Source: JABDJX01 sp039942715 (GTDB lineage Bacteria > Pseudomonadota > Alphaproteobacteria > Rhodobacterales > Rhodobacteraceae). From it: a DNA stretch of 64,000 nucleotides. Below, piece after piece: positions 27,072 to 35,343 of this stretch (position 1 is the first letter of the stretch; every line of letters begins with the position of its first letter). The stretch spans positions 1 through 64,000 of the forward strand of contig JBDVBY010000006.1 in NCBI GenBank assembly GCA_039942715.1. The letters run 5' to 3'. The translations under genes and the position numbers were made by a program. The notes under the pieces are model-generated. The model saw only the letters and a program-made list of their open reading frames with translations, did not search any database and had not been told where the DNA came from.

Positions 27072-28621
27072 CCCTCTGCCTCCCCCAAAGTGATGGCATA
27101 AGGTGTGACCAAAAGCGCGACACCAAATTGCGACAATTCTTTCCCGGCTTCCAATTCTGAGATGGATAGATCTTGCGTCACACCGTCGTTCCGGACCAGC
27201 CAGATGGGGCCATCGTCTGGCAAAGCGGGGACCGGGTGAGCCGGGCTTAGGACATGAATGTGCACTTTTTTGCCAGCGGGTTTGAATTCGGCACCAATTG
27301 GGATTACTTGATCAAGAAGACGGCTCACCACTTTTGCATCCGTCGCTGTTAACCCGGACGCCATGGCAACGTTAACTGGACCCACATTTTCCAACGCGGC
27401 ATGCAGCTCTGACAATGGGCTTACAAAGAGCGCATCACCAACAATCAATTGGGACTTGGGTAGCATTTCAGCCACCAGTTCCGGACCTCGGTCGCAATCT
27501 CCGCGTCGCGGAGACGTCGACGTGACCACAACTTCGAGTGTGTTGTTTGCGCCGAGAATATCTGCCGGAAGGTCAATCGACGCCTGAAAGCCGGTCTGTG
27601 CACCAGGAACATGTTCCTGAAACACCAATCTTTCGTTCAAGGCCACCGTCATCGCCCAATGCTGATCGCCCAAGAGACGACCAAAACGCATGTGCAAATC
27701 GACATGAGTGGGCAAATATTGAGCTGCATCAGCACCCAAATCAAACCGTTGGCGCCAAGCAGCCTGTCGATAGAAACGTCGCAAACCGATGTTTGCCGCC
27801 CCCAGTGCCAGATCACCTTGCGCATTCCACGTCGCTTGGATTACGGGAAATTCTGGTAAAACGGCACGCAGTTCAGCTGTCTTCAATCCAGCGTCAGGTG
27901 TAGTTGTAAAAACCGGAGAGATACCGCGGCGCTGAAGCTGAGTTGCCAGCACCAAACGCCGAAGCTGGTCGTCTTTTTTCAACCAGCCAGGCCAATCTAC
28001 GTGCACAACATTGCCCCAAGCGTGCACTTGATCGCGCTCAGTTTGCAGAGGGCGATCAAGCGTCACGTAAACTGCGCTGGTCGTTTCTATCTCGACAACG
28101 GCTTCGACACCGTCTTTCGGACCACACTGTAGATGCAGGCCCGTGCCTTGTAGTGAGAAAGAAACGACCAGCTTGCCCCCTGCAAAATCCGTCGGTGAAA
28201 GAGGAATTTGCAGGGAGCGTCCCCCCTCGCCTGGACGCAGCAACATCTCGCCTCTACGGGTGTTTTGGATCGAGATGCGTAACACACCTTCCACACCGTC
28301 GAGAACCTGTAACGTTGCATCGATTTGGAGGTATCCAGACGTCGGACGCGCATCCACTGGCATAATGAATGCGACGCTCTGGTAGGCGGGCAAACCTGAA
28401 AGAATGACCGGATGGTCGGGATTGGCTCGGCTTATCACAGCTTGGTGTACATCTTGCGCACGAGCTGGTGTGCGATGTTCAAAAACCAGGTGAGGGCCGC
28501 CTGTGATTTCACGAACGTAGTGTTGTCCTTTCTCCAGAATGTTCATCGAGGAAAGCAGGAGGGCAATGCCCGCCAGAAGGAATCCTGTAAGCCCAATGCC
28601 AATCATACGCATATTGTTCAC
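27068..28621 (-). CDS. BcsB-like membrane-anchored periplasmic protein
   Basis: The 517-residue protein begins with one membrane anchor (IGIGLTGFLLAGIALLLSS) and continues as a beta-rich periplasmic protein. The architecture follows BcsB: two carbohydrate-binding-like modules (QSVAFIMPVDARPTSGYLQI and PTHVDLHMRFGRLLGDQHWA), each followed by a flavodoxin-like domain. The BcsB-type phrase SPRRGDCDRGPE is present. Unlike standard BcsB (over 700 residues), it is short and lacks a long C-terminal helix. It probably guides the growing polymer through the periplasm for the synthase encoded next. A GTG at 28621 or the ATG at 28612 may be the start. Confidence 0.8.
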   Translation of the reverse strand: MNNMRMIGIGLTGFLLAGIALLLSSMNILEKGQHYVREITGGPHLVFEHRTPARAQDVHQAVISRANPDHPVILSGLPAYQSVAFIMPVDARPTSGYLQIDATLQVLDGVEGVLRISIQNTRRGEMLLRPGEGGRSLQIPLSPTDFAGGKLVVSFSLQGTGLHLQCGPKDGVEAVVEIETTSAVYVTLDRPLQTERDQVHAWGNVVHVDWPGWLKKDDQLRRLVLATQLQRRGISPVFTTTPDAGLKTAELRAVLPEFPVIQATWNAQGDLALGAANIGLRRFYRQAAWRQRFDLGADAAQYLPTHVDLHMRFGRLLGDQHWAMTVALNERLVFQEHVPGAQTGFQASIDLPADILGANNTLEVVVTSTSPRRGDCDRGPELVAEMLPKSQLIVGDALFVSPLSELHAALENVGPVNVAMASGLTATDAKVVSRLLDQVIPIGAEFKPAGKKVHIHVLSPAHPVPALPDDGPIWLVRNDGVTQDLSISELEAGKELSQFGVALLVTPYAITLGEAEG

Positions 28622-28696
28622 CGTTAATTGATGCGAGAATGAGCGTTTGCGCCGAACCCACCTCCAAGCAGGTCTGACGCAAACGGTTCAACGCGG

Positions 28697-29917
28697 TTAT
28701 GCTGCTTGACGTTCTTTCGCAGAAACGACACCCGGCTTTTGGTTGTCTGTCCATGTCGACACACAAGGGATCATCTCGCGGATACACCGGTCAGCATACT
28801 TGGCTGCAATCTGTTGCGTTTCGTCCATCAAACCTTGTGCCAAGGTCACCGGCTGCAGTCCCAAAGAAAGGAAGGTTTTGTTGGAAACGCGGAGATCATT
28901 TTCAGCCGCTTCATTACGTGGGTTGTCCACATTTGCAACGATCGCTCCGGACACCTTTGCAACCAACGTCGCCAGTTCACGCACGGTGTGCGTTTCTGTC
29001 ATTTGGTTCAGGATCGCGACCTTGTCTCCGCGAACTGGTGGATTTTCCACTGCGAGCGCAAGGCACTTAACGGTGTCCTGAATGTGGATGAAGGCGCGCG
29101 TTTGACCACCAGTGCCGTGTACGGTCAGTGGATGTCCTACGACAGCCTGCATCAGGAACCGGTTCAGCACTGTGCCATAATCGCCATCATAATCGAACCG
29201 ATTGATCAATCGTTCGTCCATCCGGGTTTCATCGGTTTGGGTGCCCCAGACAATACCCTGATGAAGATCGGTGATCCGCAAATGATCGTTCTTCGCGTAG
29301 AACTGGAACAACAACTGATCCATGGATTTCGTCATGTGATACACGCTGCCAGGATTGGTTGGGTAAAGGATGTCGCGCTTCATGATCTGCTTGTCGTCAC
29401 CGGGGACATAGACGGGCAAATAGCCTTCAGGAATTTCCAGTCCGTCATCGTCATAGCCATAGACACCCATTGTGCCCAGATGCACGAAATGCGGGTCCAG
29501 GCCCAGTTCAACCGCGGCAGCCAAAAGATTGTGCGTGCCCGAGATATTGTTGTCGACAGTGTAACGTTTCTCGCCCACACCTTTCATTGAATAGGGAGCG
29601 GCGCGCTGTTCGCCGAAATGGATGATCGTTTCGGGTTTAACGGCTGCCAACAGTGCTGTAACCGCATCAAAATCACGAGCGACATCAATGTTTTCGAACC
29701 TGATTGTGCGACCAGTGTGCTCTTTCCAAGCGCCCAAACGATCTGCCATGGAAGCAATCGGTGTCAGACTGTCTGCGCCCATTTTTGCGTCAATGTCACG
29801 TCGTGACATGTTGTCGACAATAGTGACGTTGTGACCGAGTTGGGACAAATGAAGAGCTGTTGGCCAGCCGCAGAATCCATCGCCACCGACTACGATTATT
29901 TTTTTAACTTGTGTCAT
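28697..29917 (-). CDS. sqdB: UDP-sulfoquinovose synthase
   Basis: From the ATG at 29917 (AAGGA upstream) the protein has 406 residues, matching SqdB/SQD1. It is an NAD-dependent extended SDR that makes UDP-sulfoquinovose from UDP-glucose and sulfite. The signatures are strong: VVGGDGFCGWPTALHLSQLG for NAD, HFGEQRAAPYSM for the sulfite/UDP-glucose pocket, GTMGVYG with the catalytic Thr, and YHMTK as the Tyr-Lys pair. In phototrophs sqdB sits with sqdD/sqdC or sqdX for sulfolipid. None of those is visible here. Instead it is followed by BcsB-like and processive-synthase genes, so a sulfonated polysaccharide is the likelier product. Confidence 0.92.
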   Translation of the reverse strand: MTQVKKIIVVGGDGFCGWPTALHLSQLGHNVTIVDNMSRRDIDAKMGADSLTPIASMADRLGAWKEHTGRTIRFENIDVARDFDAVTALLAAVKPETIIHFGEQRAAPYSMKGVGEKRYTVDNNISGTHNLLAAAVELGLDPHFVHLGTMGVYGYDDDGLEIPEGYLPVYVPGDDKQIMKRDILYPTNPGSVYHMTKSMDQLLFQFYAKNDHLRITDLHQGIVWGTQTDETRMDERLINRFDYDGDYGTVLNRFLMQAVVGHPLTVHGTGGQTRAFIHIQDTVKCLALAVENPPVRGDKVAILNQMTETHTVRELATLVAKVSGAIVANVDNPRNEAAENDLRVSNKTFLSLGLQPVTLAQGLMDETQQIAAKYADRCIREMIPCVSTWTDNQKPGVVSAKERQAA

Positions 29918-30535
29918 GTCTTTGTTCCTTTTGGTGGGCCCCTCCAAGCGGCCCTGATTTTATGATGAACAAAGGATTAACATTGCTTGTGCCGAAACTC
30001 ATTTGGGCGTGGGGATAGGAAGCGGAGAAACGGAAGAGGGCAACTAGGCTTTAGGATATGTGAACTCACCTTGAGAGTGAGGTTATCTCGCGACTACATT
30101 GCAATAGTCCCAAGTTCCTTTGATTTTAGAAGTTCTAACTGCTTACCCAATATTCACGATTCCTATTCACCTTATTTGTGCACTCCAACAATGGAAGTCT
30201 TCGCTCTGCTCTTGAAGCCATTTGCTCGAAACGAAGCATTCGAAACATTGGGCTCACTGCCGCCGTTAGATCGGTCGTAGCACTCTTGAATTCGACACCT
30301 CAATGAACGGCAGCTTTGCCGGGAACGCTCTAATGTCTGCGCAACCGCAGCGAATGACTGGTTCCCGCCCAAACTCACCAACTGTGCTTCCGGCCCAAAG
30401 CTGCCGTTCATTGGTCGCCCGCGATGCTGCAGTGCGGCCCGTCGAACCGGACTTTCGCTGCCATTGCATGATCTGAACGTGGCTCAAGGACTGCAACGCG
30501 GGACGAAGCGGACTTTAGCTGCAAAGACACAACGG
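29918..30535. repeat. Upstream region of sqdB plus a diverged intergenic repeat block
   Basis: No gene was supported. The first 120 bases must hold the promoter of the sqdB operon. CTCACCTTGAGAGTGAG near 30064-30080 is a short imperfect inverted repeat. The block 30236-30465 is the second copy of the repeat also seen at 19847-20010. It includes tandem-like phrases built on GCAGCTTTGCC, GCAGCGAATGA and CTTTCGCTGCCATT. The remainder reads directly into the FAD oxidase remnant. Confidence 0.55.
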
Positions 30536-30737
30536 CTGTTTCGACGCCGTTCGGATGAGCATCAACAAAACAACGGCACAATACCAAGGGTCAATAAGCG
30601 CTGAGCATGGAATTGGCCGACTCAAGACTGGTGATCTCGGATTGTTTGCAAGCCCGGGAAAACTGGATGCACTGCGGAACATTAAACGTGCATTTGACCC
30701 GCACAACGTCATGAACCCCGGCGTCATTGTTCCGTAA
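30536..30737 (+). pseudogene. 3' remnant of a GlcD-type FAD-linked oxidase
   Basis: An open frame ends with QGSISAEHGIGRLKTGDL and then IKRAFDPHNVMNPGVIVP. This is the C-terminus of FAD-binding oxidases of the D-lactate/glycolate dehydrogenase family, where EHGIG and DP..xMNPGK are conserved. Upstream the frame meets a stop at 30516 within repeat DNA, and no FAD-binding domain is present. Only about 65 residues of a protein of some 470 remain. It marks a deletion or insertion boundary next to the integrase region. Confidence 0.8.
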
Positions 30738-31019
30738 AGGGTTCTGTCGGTCGGTGAGAGAGCCACCAAGTGATGTTCCTGGATCAAATGCAAAAGCAGT
30801 CTTGTAAAACCAGACCATATTCCAACCATGCGCCATGCGCGCTTTCCTTCACTAACTCCCATTCGTGCGAAGCGCAGCATCGGTGAAAATGGGCTCAGAG
30901 CCGAAGTTTGCTGCGCTCACAACGAATGACAGCTTTGGGCCGTTTTGACAAAACTATCGTTCCGTTAGCTCGTCGAGCTTCCGAGCTAATGACGCTCAGA
31001 GGCAAGTCGTCACCAATGA
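30738..31019. repeat. Region between oxidase remnant and integrase: repeat phrase and hairpin
   Basis: No gene was found. The sequence 30868-30945 carries another repeat phrase (GCGCAGCATCGGTGAAAATG, GGGCTCAGAGCCGAAG) of the type found in the other large gaps. A perfect inverted repeat, TTAGCTCG with CGAGCTAA and a 9-base spacer, lies at 30965-30989, 31 bases beyond the integrase stop. It may be the integrase terminator or part of its attachment site. Confidence 0.5.
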
Positions 31020-32039
31020 TCAACTCGCATCTAACCCTTTGATCAACGCGCCCTGCTGCTGGCTCGAAACCGGCAAATAGCTAGACACGGTAGTTGTGAA
31101 GTTTTCATGTCCCAAGTTCTGCGACCACGCTTTTTGCGTCGCCAAAGGCAATTCGAGATCACTCAGCTCCTGACCCAGTGTCTTACGAACGCTATGTGGG
31201 TGATAAGGGTGCATCTGAACCTGTGCGAACGCTGTGCTGAACACTTCGTGTACTTTGGACCCGTTGGCATAGACGTCATGCGACAAGCTATCGAACAAAA
31301 ACCTACCCTCTACGAAACGCCGTTCTGGTTTTGGGAACAGCGCATCTTCAGGACCAAACATCTTTTCGTTGCGTAGATAGTTCACCCACGATGTGAAACA
31401 GGCAAGATAGTCGGGATGCATTGGGAAAAACCAAGTTGTAATGTCCTTGCCAGCCTTAGTTCGCACCTCGCGCCCGTCCTGAAAAACATACCCATCTACC
31501 AGATTGATATGCTTCAAGCGCAATGATGACACCGCGCCAACCCGTGCGCCTGTGATCATCACAAAGGCGAACATGGCTTTGTCGCGCCGCTCCAACTCTG
31601 ACTGATCTGCCATACCCTGAAACGCGTGATATGCCGCTTGCTTAGAAGGGTATTGAACTGGGCGCTGGGTGTGTGCTGCACGGGCGTCGTTCCGGTTGTT
31701 GTTAAAGTATTCAACATCCGCGTAGCTTAGGACTTTTTTGAACCCTTGTTGGCCCGCCAGCCAATGAAAGAAACCTTTGGCCAAACGCAATGTGGCATCA
31801 ATCGTGCTTAGGCTGAATGGCTTACCTTTTGAGGTCTTCGAGCGGTTTAACGCGGTTTTGAACTGGCGTGCCTGATCAATGTGAAACGCTTTGAACGACT
31901 TGAACTTGGTGCTCTCTTCAAACTTCAATAAGGCTGCGCGCACCTTGTCGATGGACTTTTCATCCTGGCCTTTGGCTTCACGAAGATATTGCTCATACCG
32001 CCGCTTCAAACGTTCGTTTTCTGCATTGAATTTACGCAT
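31020..32039 (-). CDS. Tyrosine recombinase / phage-type integrase
   Basis: The start MRKFNAENERLKRR gives 339 residues and has AGAGAGG upstream; a longer frame runs through unlikely residues. The N-terminal helical SAM-like domain covers about residues 5-115. The catalytic domain holds the first Arg in MITGARVGAVSSLRLKHI. The HxxR box appears as HPYHPHSVRKTLGQEL, the second His lies in LGHENFTTTVSSY, and the nucleophile is Tyr in that segment. It is one of two tyrosine recombinases in this short island. It is not clearly related to the second one. Confidence 0.87.
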   Translation of the reverse strand: MRKFNAENERLKRRYEQYLREAKGQDEKSIDKVRAALLKFEESTKFKSFKAFHIDQARQFKTALNRSKTSKGKPFSLSTIDATLRLAKGFFHWLAGQQGFKKVLSYADVEYFNNNRNDARAAHTQRPVQYPSKQAAYHAFQGMADQSELERRDKAMFAFVMITGARVGAVSSLRLKHINLVDGYVFQDGREVRTKAGKDITTWFFPMHPDYLACFTSWVNYLRNEKMFGPEDALFPKPERRFVEGRFLFDSLSHDVYANGSKVHEVFSTAFAQVQMHPYHPHSVRKTLGQELSDLELPLATQKAWSQNLGHENFTTTVSSYLPVSSQQQGALIKGLDAS

Positions 32040-32097
32040 GTCGATGCAACCTCTCTGAAGTAATAGTTTTAGGGGGCTTTGAAGGGTTCCTATAGGG

Positions 32098-32517
32098 TCA
32101 CCGACTGCCCCTGAATTCCACATCCAATACGCTGCGGATTTCCGGCAAATTGCAGACGCTGACATTCAGATTGATTGTACCTTCACAGACAGAGCACAGG
32201 GCTTTGAGACGTCCGCTGGTCGCAGTTAAAGGCTCATAATCCGCCATGGCGCCCAACGCAGTTCTTGCGGCGCTGCATCGAAAGCAAAGGAATTCGCCCG
32301 GCTTGAGAGGTCGCTTCGACTTGGCACGCCGAGCGTTGAGAAATTCCAGCGCCTGGAATCCCAGGACGAGTATTGGGCGACTGCCATCAATGCGCGGCAA
32401 TCCCTCACGTAACCAGATGCGAACTGCCGGAACTGAGACGCCAGTGACATCTGCCAACTCGTCTACGCTGTAGGCTTTGTTGGCTTTGACCCCGCGTGTT
32501 TTGAATCGCCGCGCCAC
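32098..32517 (-). CDS. Small DNA-binding protein with helix-turn-helix and CxxC pairs
   Basis: The 139-residue protein has an N-terminal MerR/AlpA-like helix-turn-helix (YSVDELADVTGVSVPAVRIW, then LREGLPRIDGSRPILVLG). Its C-terminal half has two CxxC pairs, CFRC and CSVC, spaced about 30 residues apart, which could form a zinc ribbon. The GTG start is coupled to the upstream gene (TAGTG). Its place between the excisionase-like gene and the integrase suggests a role in element control or recombination directionality. Confidence 0.7.
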   Translation of the reverse strand: MARRFKTRGVKANKAYSVDELADVTGVSVPAVRIWLREGLPRIDGSRPILVLGFQALEFLNARRAKSKRPLKPGEFLCFRCSAARTALGAMADYEPLTATSGRLKALCSVCEGTINLNVSVCNLPEIRSVLDVEFRGSR

Positions 32518-32714
32518 TACCGACCCTCAACGCGGCGCGCTTCTGCCCATGCATTCAGGTCTGCACCGCGATAAATGATCTTGCGGCCCAAGCGATAAAA
32601 CGCTGGTCCCATGCCTTTGTGCCGCCATTGCGCCAGCTTGTCCCGGTCGCCAATCAGATCAAGCTCTGGATCGCCCAGAACATAGTTTCGGTTTTGCTCG
32701 AATAGGTTTGCCAT
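32517..32714 (-). CDS. AlpA/excisionase-like helix-turn-helix protein
   Basis: From ATG 32714, preceded by GGAG at the right distance, the protein has 65 residues. The sequence LIGDRDKLAQWRHKGMGPAF and YRLGRKIIYRGADLNAWAEA is the typical winged-helix of AlpA/excisionase-like proteins, in which a recognition helix is followed by the wing ending in L-x-x-W. Such proteins direct excision or act as transcription activators of integrases in mobile islands. It is coupled to the gene after it. Confidence 0.78.
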   Translation of the reverse strand: MANLFEQNRNYVLGDPELDLIGDRDKLAQWRHKGMGPAFYRLGRKIIYRGADLNAWAEARRVEGR

Positions 32715-32811
32715 TTTCTGGTCTCCAAACATTTTGTCTGGAACCAGTTGGCTTACTTTTCATTGAACGCGCTAGGGCCAAGGAAATGCCAGTTGAGCAT
32801 AAGAAAAAGAC

Positions 32812-33609
32812 CTAACCTTCGCCACCTTTCTCAAGTTCTTTTTGAGCGTACTCCATTAGCCCCATAAAGTCTGAATCCTTGGTGCCAAAACCAAAGCCTT
32901 CCAAACCAGACAATGCATTCCTGACAGGCTCCAAATCCTCTTCGGTTAATTGATCCACCGCCCACATCGCAGCACGTCTAAAATCTGCGGATATACCAAG
33001 AAGCTCGAATATCTCTTCAAGAGCTTTCCCAAAATCTGTTGACGGATGGCCACCATCGCGTGACGTGCCAACAGTAGGCTTTTGACCAGTACCCCGCGCA
33101 ATAAATCTGGCAAATCTCAAAGCGATGGTGCGCGCATAGTGATTGGGTGGTCTAGAATTTCCACTCCAAAACTCTGTTTCTTGGTCGTTAAGCTCTTGTC
33201 TTCGCCGTTTAAATCCATAGGCGACATCCAAGACCATATAAGCCATGCAATAAGTAATGCCGATATCTATGGCATTACGCTTGACCAAATCAGAAGGCAC
33301 CTTCAACTCATTTTTAGATGCAAAATTTCGCGCAATACCATCCACATAATCACAAAGCTCTTCCGACCTTTCCTTCAATGGGTGGCCGTCGTGATAGCGA
33401 TACGTCAACGTTTTGAATAGTTCCTCAGCGTTTTTTGTTGATTCATCGACCAAATCTCTTTCCTCAAGAAACTCCTTTTTCGTGTCATGGAAGTTTGGTT
33501 TGGTAATATCAAAAGGAAACTGGCTAGTGCCCAAAATCAAACTTCGTGGGCGCTCATAAAATCGGTCAGCTATTTCGTTAATTTGCTCTATAAGATTGTC
33601 ATCTGTCAT
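32812..33609 (-). CDS. Hypothetical protein, island cargo (265 residues)
   Basis: The family is not recognised. The protein is soluble, charged and mainly helical, without membrane segments or signal. Visible stretches are RPRSLILGTSQFPFDITKPN, IDIGITYCMAYMVLDVAYGF, and a C-terminal acidic helix rich in Leu and Glu. AT content is higher than in neighbouring core genes, in line with horizontal transfer. No clear ribosome-binding site precedes the ATG, and an inverted repeat overlaps the start. It stands alone between the small DNA-binding genes and the second integrase, the usual place of cargo such as defence or toxin genes. No function can be named. Confidence 0.6.
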   Translation of the reverse strand: MTDDNLIEQINEIADRFYERPRSLILGTSQFPFDITKPNFHDTKKEFLEERDLVDESTKNAEELFKTLTYRYHDGHPLKERSEELCDYVDGIARNFASKNELKVPSDLVKRNAIDIGITYCMAYMVLDVAYGFKRRRQELNDQETEFWSGNSRPPNHYARTIALRFARFIARGTGQKPTVGTSRDGGHPSTDFGKALEEIFELLGISADFRRAAMWAVDQLTEEDLEPVRNALSGLEGFGFGTKDSDFMGLMEYAQKELEKGGEG

Positions 33610-33637
33610 CAAAAGGTACTTTGAAACGCACCTTTTG
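33610..33637. promoter_or_regulatory. Inverted repeat overlapping the start of the cargo gene
   Basis: CAAAAGGT and ACCTTTTG are perfect 8-bp inverted arms with a 12-base spacer, ending one base before the ATG of the 265-residue gene. A repeat here could be an operator or a hairpin hiding the start codon. It coincides with the absence of a normal ribosome-binding site. Confidence 0.5.
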
Positions 33638-33725
33638 CGTCGTCAACCCATTGTTCTGGTTTTGTTTCAATTTTGCTTTGATGATAAAAGGCATGTTTTG
33701 AATAGGCTTTTGGTATTTCGTTTGA

Positions 33726-34928
33726 CTAGCTTGCCCCAACTAAATGGATGATTTTTCCGCTGCCACCTGCAACAAACCCCGACCATCGTTCCATTAAAGC
33801 CCTGCGCTTGTCCAGCAGATCAGACCGCGCGTAGGCCCGTTCAACGTCAGACCCGACTTGATGTGACAGGCTCATCTCGGCCACTTCACGTGGCGCGCTG
33901 ACGGCCTCAGACGCCCAATCGCGGAAGGTTGAGCGGAAACCATGTACAGTCACGCCCTCCACTCCCATCCTACGCAAAAGCATCAGCATCGACATATTCG
34001 ACAACGGCTTGTGGCGTTTCTGACCCTCAAAGACGAACTTGGATTCCAAAGCCCTTAAAGGTTCAATGATCGCCAGCATTTCTTCTGTCAGAGGCACCCT
34101 ATGCGCCGATCCGGTTTTCATCCGCTCATCAGGGCACGTCCAGACACCCGCATCAAAGTCCACTTCTTCCCAACGCATGCCCAAAACCTCACCCGTGCGG
34201 CTTCCCGTCAGGCAGGTGAACATGAGCGCCTTGGCAGACATCGCGCTGCGCGTTTGCAAAGAGGCATAGAAGGCAGGCACGTCTTGCCAACGCATCGCTT
34301 TGTGGTGTTTCGGCTTCGCGGTGACTTTGGGCAAAACCTGTGCGTCCTTGATCGCCGTAACCGGGTTCTCGCCTGATCGCAGTCCTTTTGACTTCGCAAC
34401 ATCCAGCACAATTTTGATCCGCTGAGCCAAGCGTCGTGCAGTTTCGTGTTTCTCCGTCCAAATGGGTGACAGGCAAATCATCACTTCGGGCTGACCAATG
34501 CTATCAACGGGCATCCGTCCGATCTTGGGGAAAGCATAGTCGCGCAGGGTGTTGATCCATTGCTGTCCATGCTTGGCATTCTTCCAAGTTGGCATACGGT
34601 CAATATGGACTTGCTGTGCGACCTCTTCAAACGTCGGGATTTCTCGCGTTGCATTGAAGCGAGGGTTCAGGCCCTGCTTTGCCATCCGCCGATATTCCAG
34701 CGCGCGTTCGCGGGCTTGGTTAATCGTGACGATGTCAGCGCCACCCAAACCAAAGTCCGTTCGAAGCGGTGCGCCCTTTTTATTCTTCTGACCTTTGACC
34801 ACAACACGCACAATCCACCGTCGCGCGCCAGATGGGTCCACAACCAGATAAAGCCCATTGCCGTCCCCGTGACGCCCAGCGCCAAGATTCTCAACCAGCT
34901 TCTTCGTCAGCTTGCCAGATAGGGCCAT
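33726..34928 (-). CDS. Tyrosine integrase of genomic-island type (P4-like)
   Basis: The start MALSGKLTKKLVENL was chosen, giving 400 residues, the usual size; a few upstream in-frame starts exist. The N-terminal DUF4102-like region has HGDGNGLYLVVDPSGARRWI. The catalytic domain has the first Arg in CLTGSRTGEVLGMRWEEV, the HxxR box in VHGFRSTFRDWA and the His in MSLSHQVGSDVERAYARSD, with the nucleophile Tyr there. Enzymes of this group integrate at the 3' ends of tRNA genes, and tRNA-Ser(UGA) ends only 151 bases away with its 3' side facing the gene. Confidence 0.92.
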   Translation of the reverse strand: MALSGKLTKKLVENLGAGRHGDGNGLYLVVDPSGARRWIVRVVVKGQKNKKGAPLRTDFGLGGADIVTINQARERALEYRRMAKQGLNPRFNATREIPTFEEVAQQVHIDRMPTWKNAKHGQQWINTLRDYAFPKIGRMPVDSIGQPEVMICLSPIWTEKHETARRLAQRIKIVLDVAKSKGLRSGENPVTAIKDAQVLPKVTAKPKHHKAMRWQDVPAFYASLQTRSAMSAKALMFTCLTGSRTGEVLGMRWEEVDFDAGVWTCPDERMKTGSAHRVPLTEEMLAIIEPLRALESKFVFEGQKRHKPLSNMSMLMLLRRMGVEGVTVHGFRSTFRDWASEAVSAPREVAEMSLSHQVGSDVERAYARSDLLDKRRALMERWSGFVAGGSGKIIHLVGAS

Positions 34929-35030
34929 TTCAAAATACCACATTCCATACCACTCAAGGAATGAATATGGGTCCCATCGAAAGAAACTCAATACAAAGCC
35001 AATCAACACGAAAGATTAACAAAACAAAAT

Positions 35031-35052
35031 AAAAAGGCCGCCCAAGGCGACC
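35031..35052 (-). terminator. Rho-independent terminator downstream of tRNA-Ser
   Basis: On the minus strand GGTCGCC and GGCGGCC pair (one G-T) around a 3-base loop, followed by TTTTTATTTT. It is 27 bases after the tRNA 3' end and most likely terminates the tRNA transcript. It also insulates the integrase gene from tRNA transcription. Confidence 0.75.
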
Positions 35053-35078
35053 CATTCAAACTCACGATAATGCCTAAG

Positions 35079-35168
35079 TGGCGGAGGAGGTGGGATTCGA
35101 ACCCACGGTAGACTTTCACCTACGTCGGTTTTCAAGACCGGTGCATTCAACCACTCTGCCACTCCTCC
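35079..35168 (-). tRNA. tRNA-Ser(UGA)
   Basis: The minus strand gives a full class II tRNA. It has acceptor GGAGGAG paired with CTCCTCC, D-arm GTGGCAGAGTGGTTGAATGC, and anticodon stem-loop CCGGT-CTTGAAA-ACCGA with anticodon TGA. A long variable arm and the T-arm GTGGGTTCGAATCCCAC follow. Discriminator G and an encoded CCA complete the 3' end. It borders the island and is the probable historic integration target of the adjacent integrase. Confidence 0.97.
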
Positions 35169-35343
35169 GACAGGCCCCTGATAGCGGTACACAAATGATT
35201 CTAAAAGCACGCTTTCGGCATCGCTTTGCCAGTGATGCCTTGTTCCCTTTCCTTGGCCGCGTCTTCTCTGTAAACTATAAAAAAAAGAACACGCGGTGAT
35301 CAGGCAATTTTTCGTCGCGAAAAGCAGCAAGGAGCAGCAGCTG

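Noticed and set aside
35079..35168. A second copy of the tRNA-Ser 3' end as the island's attachment repeat
   Set aside because: I looked for the sequence of 35079-35098 leftwards through the island and repeat gaps and did not see it; it may lie elsewhere or be lost.
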